A DNA stretch of 64,000 nucleotides from contig NZ_JAEKIS010000013.1 of NCBI RefSeq assembly GCF_017311415.1, forward strand, positions 1 to 64,000, in the 5' to 3' direction. Source of the DNA: Salipiger abyssi. GTDB lineage: Bacteria; Pseudomonadota; Alphaproteobacteria; Rhodobacterales; Rhodobacteraceae. Within the stretch, counting starts at the first letter, position 1. Each line of letters starts with the position of its first letter. Shown here piece after piece: positions 16,412 to 25,689 of this stretch. The notes beneath the pieces are model-generated. The model made no database searches. It had not been told where the DNA came from and saw only the letters and a program-made list of their open reading frames with translations. The position numbers were made by a program, and so were the translations under genes.

Positions 16412-17365
16412 TCAGGCCTCGGCCAGGGTCTTTTCCCGGGCCGCGCGCAGCTTGGCGAAATCGTCGCCGGCGTGATAGCTCGACCGGGTGAGCGGCGTTG
16501 CCGAGACCATCAGAAAGCCCTTGCCATAAGCGGTCTTTTCATAATTCGCGAATTCCTCCGGCGTGACGAAACGGTCCACAGCGTGGTGTTTCGATGTCGG
16601 CTGGAGGTATTGCCCGATGGTGAGGAAATCCACATTCGCGGCGCGCATGTCGTCCATCACCTGCCGGACGGACTGGGCGTCTTCGCCGAGTCCGACCATG
16701 ATGCCGGATTTTGTGAAGATCGACGGGTCGATCTCTTTCACCCGTTGCAGCAGCCGCAGCGAATGGAAATAGCGCGCGCCCGGACGCACAGAGGGGTAGA
16801 GCCCGGGCACGGTTTCGAGATTGTGGTTGAACACGTCGGGCTTGGCCGCGACCACGGTCTCCAGCACCTCGGGGGCGCATTTCAGGAAATCCGGCGTCAG
16901 GATCTCGATCGTGGTCCCGGGCGAGCGGTGGCGCACGGCGCGGATGGTCTGGGCGAAATGCTCCGCCCCGCCATCGGCCAGATCGTCGCGGTCGACGGAG
17001 GTGATCACCACATGGTTCAGCCCCAGCTTCTGCACCGCATCGGCGACGCGGCCCGGCTCGAACACGTCGAGCGCATCGGGGCGCCCGGTGGCGATGTTGC
17101 AGAAGGAGCAGCCGCGCGTACAGATATCGCCCATGATCATCATCGTGGCGTGACCCTGGTTCCAGCATTCGCCGGCATTCGGGCAGCCCGCCTCTTCACA
17201 GACGGTCACGAGCTTGTGTTCGCGCATGATGCGGTGGGTTTCCTGATACCCCTTGCCGGTGGGCGCCTTCACCCGGATCCAGTCCGGTTTCTTGGGCTGA
17301 GGATTGTCCTTGCGATGCGCCTTTTCCGGATGACGCTGTGTCGGGATCTTGAGGTCTCGCACCAT
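16412..17365 (-). CDS. lipA: Lipoyl synthase
   Basis: The 317-residue radical-SAM enzyme inserts two sulfurs into protein-bound octanoyl chains to make lipoate for pyruvate and 2-oxoglutarate dehydrogenases. Both clusters are visible: the auxiliary cluster [12 protein letters not shown] (about 56-67) and the radical-SAM triad CTRGCSFC (about 82-89), plus the C-terminal [11 protein letters not shown] motif whose serine binds the auxiliary cluster. The ATG at 17365 follows GGGGAAGAA; longer frames upstream are non-typical. Confidence 0.97.
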   Translation of the reverse strand: MVRDLKIPTQRHPEKAHRKDNPQPKKPDWIRVKAPTGKGYQETHRIMREHKLVTVCEEAGCPNAGECWNQGHATMMIMGDICTRGCSFCNIATGRPDALDVFEPGRVADAVQKLGLNHVVITSVDRDDLADGGAEHFAQTIRAVRHRSPGTTIEILTPDFLKCAPEVLETVVAAKPDVFNHNLETVPGLYPSVRPGARYFHSLRLLQRVKEIDPSIFTKSGIMVGLGEDAQSVRQVMDDMRAANVDFLTIGQYLQPTSKHHAVDRFVTPEEFANYEKTAYGKGFLMVSATPLTRSSYHAGDDFAKLRAAREKTLAEA

Positions 17366-17551
17366 TTCTTCCCCGCGATAGGTCGGTCTCTTCGAGACAA
17401 CATATAGCACTGCGGCGGCGGTTGCCAGTGGCCCCGCCCCGTGGGCCCGGTCGGCGGGGTTGAGCGCATCGCGGAGGTTGCGCTTGCGCATGGCGGTCCA
17501 GTGCGGAAAGCTGAGCGTGAGCAGCACCGGACATCAGAGAGCCCAAGGCCC

Positions 17552-18694
17552 ATGTCGCTTCCCCTTTCCGGCGTTACCATCGTCGATTTCAGCCGGATTC
17601 TCTCCGGCCCCTATGCCACCATGATCCTCGCCGATCTCGGCGCGGTGGTGATCAAGGTCGAGCGCCCGGGGCGCGGTGACGGCGCCCGCGCCCTGCCGCC
17701 GCTGAAAGACGGCAAGAGCGGCTTTTTCGCCGCGATCAACCGGGGCAAACGCTCGATTGCGCTGGATCTGGAGGCCGACGCCGACCGCGCCGTGCTCGAC
17801 AGGCTGCTGCAACGCGCCGATGTTCTGGTGGAGAATTTCCGCCCCGGAGTGATGGCCCGGCACGGGCTCGACTGGGAGACGCTGCGCCATCGCCTGCCCC
17901 GGCTGATCTATGCCTCGGTAAGCGGCTATGGTCAGACCGGCCCCGATGCCAAGCGTCCGGCCTATGACGCGGTGGCGCAGGCACGCGGCGGGCTCATGGG
18001 GCTGACCGGCACGCCGGCTGCACCAGCGCGGGCGGGAAGCTCGGTCGGCGATCTGGCAGGCGGCATGTTCCTCGCGCATGGTATCCTCGCCGCGCTCTAC
18101 GACCGCGAGAAGACCGGGCGCGGACGGCGGGTCGATATCGGGCTGCTCGACGCGCAGCTTGCATTGATGGAGCAAGCGGTGCCGCAGACCGCGCTCGGCC
18201 CCGCGCCGCAGGCCTCCGGCACACGCCACCCGTCGCTCGCGCCCTGCGAAGCGGTGGCCGCCTCCGACGGGCCCTTCGTGCTCGCCGCCGGGACCGATGC
18301 GCAGTTCGAGCGGCTCTGCCTCGCGCTGCAACTGCCGCTGGCCGAGGATCCGCGCTTTGCCGACAATGCCGCCCGGCTCGCCCATGTCCGGCTGCTGAAA
18401 CGGCTGATCGAGGCCGCCACGCTGGAACATCCGCGCTCGCACTGGCTTTCCAGGCTCACTGCCGCCGGCGTGCCCTGCGCCCCGATCCAGAGCATGGAGC
18501 AGGTGATGAAGGATCCGCAGCTTCTGTCGCGCAACATGATCGTCGATGTGCTCGACCGTTACGGGCGCGCCAGCTTCAAGGCCGCCGGCAACCCGATCAA
18601 GATGTCGGATATGGAAGACCGTCCGGCACGCCCCGCCGCGCCGGAGCTCGACGGCAACCGCGCCGATATCCTGCGCTGGCTGGGCACGGACTGA
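17552..18694 (+). CDS. CaiB/BaiF family (class III) CoA-transferase
   Basis: The 380-residue enzyme belongs to the formyl-CoA transferase family. It opens with LPLSGVTIVDFSRILSGPYATMILADLGA and the VIKVERPGRGD motif. A conserved RGKRSIALDL segment follows, then VENFRPGVMARHGLDW before the catalytic-Asp region GLTGTPAAPARAGSSVGDLAGG. The substrate is not predictable from sequence. It is divergent from lipA, with no coupled neighbour. Confidence 0.9.
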   Translation: MSLPLSGVTIVDFSRILSGPYATMILADLGAVVIKVERPGRGDGARALPPLKDGKSGFFAAINRGKRSIALDLEADADRAVLDRLLQRADVLVENFRPGVMARHGLDWETLRHRLPRLIYASVSGYGQTGPDAKRPAYDAVAQARGGLMGLTGTPAAPARAGSSVGDLAGGMFLAHGILAALYDREKTGRGRRVDIGLLDAQLALMEQAVPQTALGPAPQASGTRHPSLAPCEAVAASDGPFVLAAGTDAQFERLCLALQLPLAEDPRFADNAARLAHVRLLKRLIEAATLEHPRSHWLSRLTAAGVPCAPIQSMEQVMKDPQLLSRNMIVDVLDRYGRASFKAAGNPIKMSDMEDRPARPAAPELDGNRADILRWLGTD

Positions 18695-18790
18695 GGGCGG
18701 ACTGAGGGCGAAATACCCGGCAGCTTCGACCGCGCCGGCGCGCGGCTGAGCCCATTGTGTCGCTCCCAGACGCCGGGCAGTTGCCATCGC

Positions 18791-19399
18791 TCAGTAGTGC
18801 GGCGGCGTCACGCTCCACACGACGACCGTTCGCTGCTGCGTCGGGTTGGCATATCCGTGCGGGCGGTTGCAGTCGAAATGAAAACTGTCGCCGGCATTCA
18901 GGAGATAGGTTTCTCCCTCGATGCGCAGTTCGAGCTGCCCCTCGCTGACATAGCCGGCTTCTTCACCGTCATGCGCATAAAGATCGCCCGAACTGGCGCC
19001 GGGCTCGAAGGTACAGAGCAGCATCTCCAGATTCCCGCCGAGCGTCGGGCACAGAAGCTCGTCGCGAATACCGGACTCGAAGCGAAGCGCGGAACGGCGG
19101 GCGGCGCGGACGACCACCGCGGCCTCGGGATCGGCGGTGCGGTCCGGATCCGGAAAAAACCAGCTGATGTTTACGCCGAGCGCTCGGGAAATCGTGCTGA
19201 GGGCGCGGATCGACGGCACCGCCTGCTCACGTTCCAGCTGGCTGAGATAGCCAACCGAAAGCGAGGTCGCGCCGGCGAGCTGTTGCAGGGTCATCCCCTT
19301 GGCCTTGCGAAGCTCGCGCATGCGCGCACCGACGATCTGTTGTGTGTCCCTCGCGTTGCCCCGGGCCGCGCCCTCCCTGTCGTCCTGCCATTGACTCAT
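18791..19399 (-). CDS. XRE-cupin transcriptional regulator
   Basis: The 202-residue regulator has an N-terminal helix-turn-helix (about 22-76: MRELRKAKGMTLQQLAGATSLSVGYLSQLER) and a C-terminal small-molecule-binding cupin (about 110-200, with AHDGEEAGYVSEGQLEL and GDSFHFDCNRPHGY). This layout is that of PuuR/SutR-type regulators of amine, amino acid or sulfur metabolism. It is divergent from the DMT transporter across a 52-base AT-rich gap and is its likely regulator. Confidence 0.88.
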   Translation of the reverse strand: MSQWQDDREGAARGNARDTQQIVGARMRELRKAKGMTLQQLAGATSLSVGYLSQLEREQAVPSIRALSTISRALGVNISWFFPDPDRTADPEAAVVVRAARRSALRFESGIRDELLCPTLGGNLEMLLCTFEPGASSGDLYAHDGEEAGYVSEGQLELRIEGETYLLNAGDSFHFDCNRPHGYANPTQQRTVVVWSVTPPHY

Positions 19400-19451
19400 C
19401 TAAATTTTATATCCATTTTTTTGATGAAAGATAGAATCCTCGGAACCAATT

Positions 19452-20387
19452 ATGCTCAAAACGATCCGCAAAGTCACGGAGACAGCGCCTGATTCCGCCC
19501 GGTTTGGTGGCCCCGCAGCGATCCTCTGCGCCACGGCGCTCATGGCGTTGCAGGATGCGCTGGTGAAGCTGCTGAGCACGGGGCTGCCGCTGTGGCAGCT
19601 GTTTTTTCTACGCTCTGTGCTGATCCTGCCGCTGTTGGCGGTTCTGGTTCTTCGCACCGGTCACGGGCAGCTTCGCCCGGCCGTGACCCGGCATGTGCTG
19701 CTCCGCTCGACGCTGATCGTGGCGATGTATGTGTTCTTCTACGCTGGCCTGCCGGTGCTGGAACTTCCGGTGGTCTCCGCCGTCTACTACACCGGTCCGC
19801 TGCTCATCGTCGTGTTTTCCGGCCTTTTCCTGCGAGAGCCCATCGCCATGCCTCAATGGATCGCCGTTCTTGCCGCGTTCATCGGCGTCCTGATCGTGCT
19901 GAGACCCGCAGGAGACGCATTTTCCATGGCCGCGCTGATCCCTCTGGCCTCGGCTCTGTGCTACGCGCTTGCGATGGTCGCGACGCGCGGGCGCATGGGT
20001 GCGCTGAATGCCTGGGTGCTGACCTTTTCGCTCAATCTCGTCTTTGCCGCAGCCGGTCTTACCGGCATGATCGCTTCCGCGCTTGTCGATATGCCGGAGC
20101 GCTATCCGTTCCTGCTCACGGCCTGGGTGCCGCTCGGCATGGACACCGCGCCGGCGATTGTGATTCTGGCGCTCATATCGATCGCGATCCATGTGCTTTT
20201 GGCCCGCGCCTATCAGCTCGGCCCGACAGTCGTCGTGGCGGGACTGGATTTCGCCTATCTCGGCTTTGCCGCGATCTGGGCCGCGCTGTTCTTCGGGACC
20301 GTTCCGTCTTCGCCGGTCGTTCTCGGCACCTGCCTGATCGCTGCCGCCGGGCTCTACGGTCTGATAAGCGGACGACGGAAACGCTGA
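19452..20387 (+). CDS. EamA/DMT-superfamily transporter
   Basis: The 311-residue membrane protein has about ten hydrophobic helices in two EamA repeats (about 20-150 and 165-300), with LFFLRSVLILPLLA and VLAAFIGVLIVLRP typical of S-adenosylmethionine or metabolite exporters of the RhaT/YdcZ-like DMT group. It is probably an inner-membrane efflux carrier for a small metabolite. The facing XRE-cupin gene suggests induction by that metabolite. Confidence 0.85.
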   Translation: MLKTIRKVTETAPDSARFGGPAAILCATALMALQDALVKLLSTGLPLWQLFFLRSVLILPLLAVLVLRTGHGQLRPAVTRHVLLRSTLIVAMYVFFYAGLPVLELPVVSAVYYTGPLLIVVFSGLFLREPIAMPQWIAVLAAFIGVLIVLRPAGDAFSMAALIPLASALCYALAMVATRGRMGALNAWVLTFSLNLVFAAAGLTGMIASALVDMPERYPFLLTAWVPLGMDTAPAIVILALISIAIHVLLARAYQLGPTVVVAGLDFAYLGFAAIWAALFFGTVPSSPVVLGTCLIAAAGLYGLISGRRKR

Positions 20388-20524
20388 AAGCCGCTCGCGT
20401 CCGGCGCATCGCGTATAAGCGACGTCCCGCACCCTGCCGCATCCGGCCCGCGCATGTTCGCTTCGCCGCTATTTCTCCGCGGCGACAGCGCCTATGCTTG
20501 AGATAAGAGCCAGCAGGACGCGTC

Positions 20525-22561
20525 ATGACCCAGGATCCCCTCGTCGTCTTCACCCCCTCGGGCAAGCGCGGCCGCTTTCCCGCCGGCACCCCCGTGCTGA
20601 CCGCCGCGCGGCAGCTCGGCGTCGATCTCGATTCCGTCTGCGGCGGGCGCGGCATCTGTTCGAAATGCCAGGTGGTCCCGGGCTTCGGCGACTTTCCCAA
20701 ACACGGCATCCATTCCAGCAAAGACGCGCTCTCGGGCTGGAACACGGTCGAGGCGCGCTATGACGAAAAGCGCGGCCTGCCGCCCGGGCGGCGGCTGAGC
20801 TGTCAGGCGCAGATCCTCGGCGATGTGGTGATCGACGTGCCACCGGAAAGCCAGGTGCACCGGCAGGTGGTGCGCAAGGCGGCCTCGGCGCGGGTCATCG
20901 AGATGGACCCGGCGACGCGGCTCTATTACATCGAGGTCGAGGCGCCGGACATGCACGAGCCGACCGGCGATCTCGAACGCATCGCGCGGGCGCTGAAGGC
21001 GCAATGGGGTATCGAAAAGATATCCACAGAGTTTTCCACACTTGCCTCCCTGCAACCTATCTTGCGTAAAGGCGACTGGAAAATCACCATCGCTCTGCAC
21101 AAAACCGATATTTCCGCCGATCCGCGCCTCATCGCCGCCTGGCCCGGACTGCACGAGGCGGGGATCTACGGGCTGGCGATCGACCTCGGCTCCACCACCA
21201 TCGCCGCGCATCTGACCGATCTCGACAGCGGCGCCGTCATCGCCTCCTCGGGCATCATGAATCCGCAGATCCGCTTTGGCGAGGATCTGATGAGCCGCGT
21301 CTCCTATGCGATGATGAATCCCGGCGGCGATGCCGAGATGACCACCGCCGTGCGCGAGGCGATCTCGACCCTGGCCAGCGAGATCGCGCGCGAGGCCGGC
21401 ATCGACCCGGCGCTGATCCTCGAGACGGTGTTTGTCTGCAATCCGGTGATGCATCACCTGCTGCTGGGCATCGACCCGGTGGAGCTGGGACAGGCGCCCT
21501 TTGCGCTCGCCACCTCTTCGGCGCTCAATCTCACCGCCGCCGATCTCGGGCTGACCACCCTGCCCGCCTCGGCGCAGGTCTATATCCTGCCCTGCATCGC
21601 CGGCCATGTCGGCGCCGATGCCGCCGCCGTGGCGCTGTCGGAGCAGCCCGGCAAATCCGAAGACCTCGTGCTCATCGTCGATGTCGGCACCAATGCCGAG
21701 ATCCTGCTCGGCGACAAGACCCGGGTGCTGGCCTGTTCCTCGCCCACCGGCCCCGCCTTCGAGGGCGCGCAGATCAGTTCCGGCCAGCGCGCCGCCGCCG
21801 GCGCCATCGAGGCGGTGCGCATCGACCCGGAGACCAAGGAGCCGCGGTTCCGCATCATCGGCAGCAAGTTCTGGTCGGACGAGCGTGGCTTTGCCAAGGC
21901 GGTGGCGCGCAGCGGCATCACCGGGATCTGCGGCTCGGGCATCATCGAGGCGGTGGCCGAGATGCGCATGGCCGGCGTGCTGGACGCCTCGGGGCTGATC
22001 GGCTCGGCGGAGCAGACCGGCAGCGCGCGCTGCATCGCCGAGGGGCGCACCCATGCCTATGTGCTGCATGACGGGCGCGCCACCGGCGGGCCGCTGATCA
22101 CCGTGACCCAGGGCGATATTCGCGCCATCCAGCTGGCGAAGTCGGCGCTTTATGCGGGCGCGCGGCTGCTGATGGACACGCGCGGCGTCGATAAGGTCGA
22201 CCGGGTGGTGCTCGCGGGCGCTTTCGGCGCGCATATCTCGCCGCTGCATGCCATGGTGCTGGGGATGATCCCCGATGTGCCGCTCGACAAGGTGACCTCG
22301 GCGGGTAATGCCGCCGGCACCGGCGCCCGGATCGCGCTTTGCAACCTCGCCGCGCGGCGGCAGATCGAGACGGATGTGGGCGCCATCACCAAGGTCGAGA
22401 CCGCCATCGAGCCACGCTTTCAGGAGCATTTCGTCGCCGCCAACGCGATCCCCCACGCCACCGATCCATTCCCGGAACTGGCGCGCAAGGTGACCCTGCC
22501 GCAGGTCGGCTTCAAGAAGGGCGACGAGGGCGGCGGACGCCGCCGGCGGCGCCGGGCGTAA
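20525..22561 (+). CDS. RamA-like ASKHA protein: reductive activator of corrinoid proteins (DUF4445)
   Basis: The 678-residue protein starts with a 2Fe-2S ferredoxin domain (about 1-95) with cluster cysteines in CGGRGICSKC (39-48) and a distal CQAQ cysteine. A linker follows, then a large ASKHA ATPase region beginning YGLAIDLGSTTIAAHL (about 217-232). Later motifs are CNPVMHHLLLGIDP, VDVGTNAEI and GVDKVDRVVLAGAFG. This architecture is that of RamA and related proteins, which use ATP and low-potential electrons to return oxidised corrinoid methyltransferases to the Co(I) state. No corrinoid protein or methyltransferase lies nearby, so the partner must be elsewhere. Confidence 0.88.
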   Translation: MTQDPLVVFTPSGKRGRFPAGTPVLTAARQLGVDLDSVCGGRGICSKCQVVPGFGDFPKHGIHSSKDALSGWNTVEARYDEKRGLPPGRRLSCQAQILGDVVIDVPPESQVHRQVVRKAASARVIEMDPATRLYYIEVEAPDMHEPTGDLERIARALKAQWGIEKISTEFSTLASLQPILRKGDWKITIALHKTDISADPRLIAAWPGLHEAGIYGLAIDLGSTTIAAHLTDLDSGAVIASSGIMNPQIRFGEDLMSRVSYAMMNPGGDAEMTTAVREAISTLASEIAREAGIDPALILETVFVCNPVMHHLLLGIDPVELGQAPFALATSSALNLTAADLGLTTLPASAQVYILPCIAGHVGADAAAVALSEQPGKSEDLVLIVDVGTNAEILLGDKTRVLACSSPTGPAFEGAQISSGQRAAAGAIEAVRIDPETKEPRFRIIGSKFWSDERGFAKAVARSGITGICGSGIIEAVAEMRMAGVLDASGLIGSAEQTGSARCIAEGRTHAYVLHDGRATGGPLITVTQGDIRAIQLAKSALYAGARLLMDTRGVDKVDRVVLAGAFGAHISPLHAMVLGMIPDVPLDKVTSAGNAAGTGARIALCNLAARRQIETDVGAITKVETAIEPRFQEHFVAANAIPHATDPFPELARKVTLPQVGFKKGDEGGGRRRRRRA

Positions 22562-22710
22562 ACGCAGACCGACCTGCCCGGCGGCAGTGGCGCCCAGCGG
22601 AGCGGCAGCGCGCGGCCTGCGGGACACGCTCGCAGGGGCAACACGAATTCGTCGGTTGCGCCAGACGCCCCGGCATGCTTCCTGCGCAACGGAAACCCGG
22701 AGATCCCGCC

Positions 22711-23289
22711 ATGCTGCGCCGCCTCTACGACTGGACGATGTCGCTCGCCGATCATCCGCGGGCGCTCTGGGCGCTGGCGGCGGTGTCTTTCATCGAGGCC
22801 TCGGTCTTTCCGATCCCGCCCGATGTGCTGATGATCCCCATGGTGCTGGCGGCACCACGCCGGGCCTGGCTGATCGCGCTGGTGGCGACCGTGTCCTCGG
22901 TGCTGGGCGGGCTCGCGGGCTATGGCATCGGGCATTTCTTCTTTGAAGGGCTGGGCCGGCCGATCCTGGAGGCGCTCGGCAAGGCAGATCACATCGAGGC
23001 GTTCAATGCGCGCTTCAACGGGGTGGGCTTCTGGGCAGTGCTGATCGCGGGCGTTACCCCCTTCCCGTTCAAGGTGATCACCATCATGTCGGGCTGGACG
23101 GCGATGCCGCTCGGCACCTTCGTCGTGACCGCCATCGTCGCGCGCAGCTTCCGCTTCTTCATCGTGGCCGGGCTGCTCTGGGGCTTCGGCACGCCGGTGC
23201 GCGATTTCATCGAGCGCCGGCTCGGCCTCGTCTTCACCCTCTTCGTGCTGCTCCTCTTGGGTGGCTTCTACCTCGTGAGGTATCTTTGA
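22711..23289 (+). CDS. YqaA/DedA-like (SNARE-associated/VTT) membrane protein
   Basis: The 192-residue inner-membrane protein has about five hydrophobic stretches. It carries the VTT-type signature FIEASVFPIPPDVLMIPMVLA (about 26-46), the GYGIGHFFFEGLG glycine-rich segment and FPFKVITIMSGWTAMPLG. It matches YqaA rather than longer DedA proteins. VTT proteins are linked to membrane lipid scrambling or flipping. The stop overlaps the TTG start of dsbB. Confidence 0.85.
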   Translation: MLRRLYDWTMSLADHPRALWALAAVSFIEASVFPIPPDVLMIPMVLAAPRRAWLIALVATVSSVLGGLAGYGIGHFFFEGLGRPILEALGKADHIEAFNARFNGVGFWAVLIAGVTPFPFKVITIMSGWTAMPLGTFVVTAIVARSFRFFIVAGLLWGFGTPVRDFIERRLGLVFTLFVLLLLGGFYLVRYL

Positions 23290-23765
23290 AACGCTCTCGC
23301 ACGCTCCTTGTCCTGCTCGCCGCCGCCGGCTCCGCCGCGGTGTTGCTGGGCGCCTTCGGCTTTCAGTATCTGGGCGGCCTGCCGCCCTGCAAGCTCTGCC
23401 TCTGGCAGCGCTGGCCGCATGCCGCCGCCGTGCTCTTCGGCGCCGGCGCACTGGCCACACGCGGGCCTCTCATGCCGCTGCTCGGGGCGCTGTCTGCCGC
23501 GACCAGCGGCGGCATCGGGGTCTATCACACCGGGGTCGAGCGCGGCTGGTGGCCGGGTCCGGACAGCTGCACCGCGTCGGGCCAGATCACCGGGATCAGC
23601 GCCGACGATCTGCTGAACCAGATCATGAGCGCCGAAATCCAGCGCTGCGACGAGGTGCTGTGGGATCTCTTCGGCCTGTCGATGGCGAGCTGGAACGCGA
23701 TCGTGAGCCTGGTGCTCGTGGCGCTGTGGCTGGCCGCCGCGGCAAAGAGCACGCGCCAGGGCTGA
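23286..23765 (+). CDS. dsbB: Disulfide bond formation protein DsbB
   Basis: The 159-residue four-helix membrane protein reoxidises DsbA and passes electrons to quinone. The first redox pair is CKLC in GGLPPCKLCLWQRWPH (about 35-38). The second pair, separated by a periplasmic loop, is Cys in DSCTASG and Cys in QRCDEV. The probable start is TTG overlapping the YqaA stop, so translation is coupled. Confidence 0.92.
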   Translation: MKRSRTLLVLLAAAGSAAVLLGAFGFQYLGGLPPCKLCLWQRWPHAAAVLFGAGALATRGPLMPLLGALSAATSGGIGVYHTGVERGWWPGPDSCTASGQITGISADDLLNQIMSAEIQRCDEVLWDLFGLSMASWNAIVSLVLVALWLAAAAKSTRQG

Positions 23766-23793
23766 TCGCGCGGGAGCGGTTCGGACCGGGGGC

Positions 23794-23866
23794 GGTGGGC
23801 AGATTGCCCACCCTACGGGCCACGCCCGACAACGAGATCCCCCGTAGGGTGGGCAATCTGCCCACC
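23794..23866. repeat. Head-to-head pair of repeat family A
   Basis: ggtgggcagattgcccaccctac (23794-23816) and its exact reverse complement (23844-23866) form a 23-bp perfect inverted repeat with a 27-base spacer, each arm itself a hairpin. It follows dsbB by 28 bases. Confidence 0.85.
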
Positions 23867-24035
23867 CTTTTTTACGCGCTCGTCACAAAACCCGTGAAAA
23901 ACAGCCCTCAACCAAAGTTGTAGGGCGCCCATCCTGCATCTTTCGACCCATGGCAACCGGGGGCACGCGCCGTCAGATCGGTCTCCGAGGCAGGGGCACA
24001 GCCCGCTGCCGCGTCGTAACCCAAGGAGACACCAC

Positions 24036-24281
24036 ATGACCAAGATCCTCGCCGCCGCCCTCGCCGCGCTCACCCTCGCCGCCCCCGCCATGGCCTCGCC
24101 CGATGTCGATACCGAGACCGCCGCCCAGGTGCGCGAAAAGCTCACCGCCGAAGGCTACGAGGTGCGCAAGATCGACAATGAGGACGGCATGATCGAGGTC
24201 TATGCGCTGAAAGACGGCGCGCGCTTCGAGCTCTATCTCGACGCCGACCTGAACGTGGTCCGCTCCAAAACCGAAGACTGA
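24036..24281 (+). CDS. Secreted PepSY-domain protein
   Basis: The 81-residue protein has a signal peptide (MTKILAAALAALTLAAPAMA) and a single PepSY-like domain: a helix (TAAQVREKLTAEGYEVRKI) followed by three strands ending VYALKDGARFELYLDADLNVV. PepSY modules occur beside membrane redox proteins and protease inhibitors; the cytochrome b561 gene follows directly. It is probably a periplasmic accessory of that cytochrome. Confidence 0.82.
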   Translation: MTKILAAALAALTLAAPAMASPDVDTETAAQVREKLTAEGYEVRKIDNEDGMIEVYALKDGARFELYLDADLNVVRSKTED

Positions 24282-24290
24282 GCCACGTGC

Positions 24291-24315
24291 GGCCCCGGGG
24301 CATCGCTCCGGGGCC
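24291..24315 (+). terminator. Hairpin between PepSY and cytochrome genes
   Basis: An 8-bp stem ggccccgg/ccggggcc with a nine-base loop lies ten bases after the PepSY stop. There is no T-tract, so it more likely protects the 3' end or attenuates than fully terminates. Confidence 0.4.
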
Positions 24316-24344
24316 GATGCACATCGCCGTAAAGGAGCATCGCC

Positions 24345-24884
24345 ATGACCCGCCACCCCGTCTGGGACCCGCTGCTGCGGGCGTTCCACTGGAGCCTCGC
24401 CGGGCTCTTCACCGCCAACGCCTTTTTCACCGACGACGAGAGCGCCGCCCATGAATGGGTCGGCTACGCCATCGGCGGGCTGATCGCGCTGCGCCTGATC
24501 TGGGGCTTTGTCGGCCCGCATTCGGCGCGCTTCGCCAGCTTCCTGCCCAACCGCGAACGCATCCGCGGCCAGCTCACCGATATGGCCACCGGCCGCCGCC
24601 GGGTGCATCTGATGCACACCCCCATCGGGGCGCTGATGATCTACAACCTGCTGCTGACCCTCGCTGGCATCGTCGCCACCGGCGTGATGATGACCACCAC
24701 CATGTTCTGGGGCATCGGCTGGGTCGAGGAGATGCATGAGGTTCTGGTCGGCTGGGCCGAGATCTCGGTGCTGCTGCATGTGGCCGCCGTGGTCTTCGAA
24801 AGCCTGCGCACCGGGGTGAACCTGCCCGGCGCGATGATTACGGGTGTCAAAAACGTGCCGGATGGGGCAAATATCGAGGCATGA
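24345..24884 (+). CDS. Cytochrome b561-family membrane protein
   Basis: The 179-residue protein has four hydrophobic helices and the histidines expected of a diheme b-type cytochrome: RAFHWSLAG (His15), AAHEWVGYAIGG (His36), RRVHLMHTPIGALM and VLLHVAAVV. It would pass electrons between quinol and a soluble partner at the inner membrane. The preceding PepSY gene and the overlapping LuxR-type gene (four bases) suggest one operon. Confidence 0.88.
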   Translation: MTRHPVWDPLLRAFHWSLAGLFTANAFFTDDESAAHEWVGYAIGGLIALRLIWGFVGPHSARFASFLPNRERIRGQLTDMATGRRRVHLMHTPIGALMIYNLLLTLAGIVATGVMMTTTMFWGIGWVEEMHEVLVGWAEISVLLHVAAVVFESLRTGVNLPGAMITGVKNVPDGANIEA

Positions 24885-25408
24885 CAACCGCCACACCGAC
24901 CGGAGCCGAGCGCTCCGCCCCGCTTGTCGGGCTGATCGCCGTGCAGATTCTCTGCGCGGCCTTCTTCCTCTTCGATGTCGCCCGCGATGGGATCGAGATC
25001 GGCTGGCCGCCCTTCACCCACTGGGAATTCGTGGTGGAGCTGCTGGCGGCGCTGTCGCTGATCGCGGCGGTCGCGGTCGAGCTGCGCTGGCTGATGGCAC
25101 TGTTGCGGCGCAAGGCACATCTTGAGCGGCAGCTCTCGCTGGCCGCCGGCGCCTTTCACGACATCGTTGCGGCGCAGTTCGACAGCTGGGGGCTGACGCC
25201 CTCGGAACAGGATGTGGCGATGCTGACGCTCAAGGGGCTGGCCATCGCCGAGATCGCCGAAATCCGGGGCTCGGCGGAAGGCACGGTGAAATCCCACCTC
25301 AACGGCATCTATCGCAAGGCCGGGGTCACCGGGCGCGGCGCCTTCCTCAGCCTCTTCATCGAAGAGCTCATGTCCACCCCCCGGAGCCCCCTGCCAGAAG
25401 GCGCGTGA
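24881..25408 (+). CDS. Membrane-anchored LuxR-type HTH regulator
   Basis: The 175-residue protein has two N-terminal membrane helices (about 15-34 and 48-70), a short coiled segment and a C-terminal LuxR/GerE helix-turn-helix (about 103-165: LTPSEQDVAMLTLKGLAIAEIAEIRGSAEGTVKSHLNGIYRKAGV). It has no receiver or autoinducer domain, so the membrane part may sense a signal directly, perhaps linked to the cytochrome encoded just upstream. The start overlaps the cytochrome stop. Confidence 0.85.
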   Translation: MTTATPTGAERSAPLVGLIAVQILCAAFFLFDVARDGIEIGWPPFTHWEFVVELLAALSLIAAVAVELRWLMALLRRKAHLERQLSLAAGAFHDIVAAQFDSWGLTPSEQDVAMLTLKGLAIAEIAEIRGSAEGTVKSHLNGIYRKAGVTGRGAFLSLFIEELMSTPRSPLPEGA

Positions 25409-25439
25409 CAGCGCCCCTGCGCTCTGGCATGACGGCGCC

Positions 25440-25583
25440 ATGACCAATCGGATCGCGATATGGATCGGCCTGATCGTCGTCGCAGCGCTGGCGGCGGATA
25501 TCTGGCTCTATGGCTCGGAACATATGCTGTTTCTGGGCCGCAAGCTGTTCGTTCTGCTCGATTGGCTGGCCTTTTGGCATTGA
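25440..25583 (+). CDS. Small single-pass membrane protein
   Basis: A 47-residue frame starts MTNRIAIWIGLIVVAALAAD and consists of one membrane helix (about 5-20) followed by an aromatic-rich amphipathic tail ending DWLAFWH. Similar tiny proteins are common in Rhodobacteraceae, but I know no function. It follows the LuxR-type gene by 31 bases. Confidence 0.6.
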   Translation: MTNRIAIWIGLIVVAALAADIWLYGSEHMLFLGRKLFVLLDWLAFWH

Positions 25584-25689
25584 GTTCCGGCGCTAAACCA
25601 GAGCCCCCGGCGTGGCGCAGGTTGACTTAGCGTTGGCAACCTGATGACGTGCGCGCATCAGCCGGATACCGAACAGCGAGGAGATATCC

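Noticed and set aside
17366-17551. N-terminal extension of lipA or a small gene in the lipA/CoA-transferase gap
   Set aside because: The extension lacks similarity to LipA, and the GGGGAAGAA site fixes the later ATG.
20492-22627. 711-codon minus-strand frame opposite the RamA-like gene
   Set aside because: Same GC-frame shadow; the plus-strand protein has clear ferredoxin and ASKHA motifs.
23794-23866. CRISPR-like repeat pair
   Set aside because: Only two copies in inverted orientation with one spacer; it belongs to the dispersed hairpin family.
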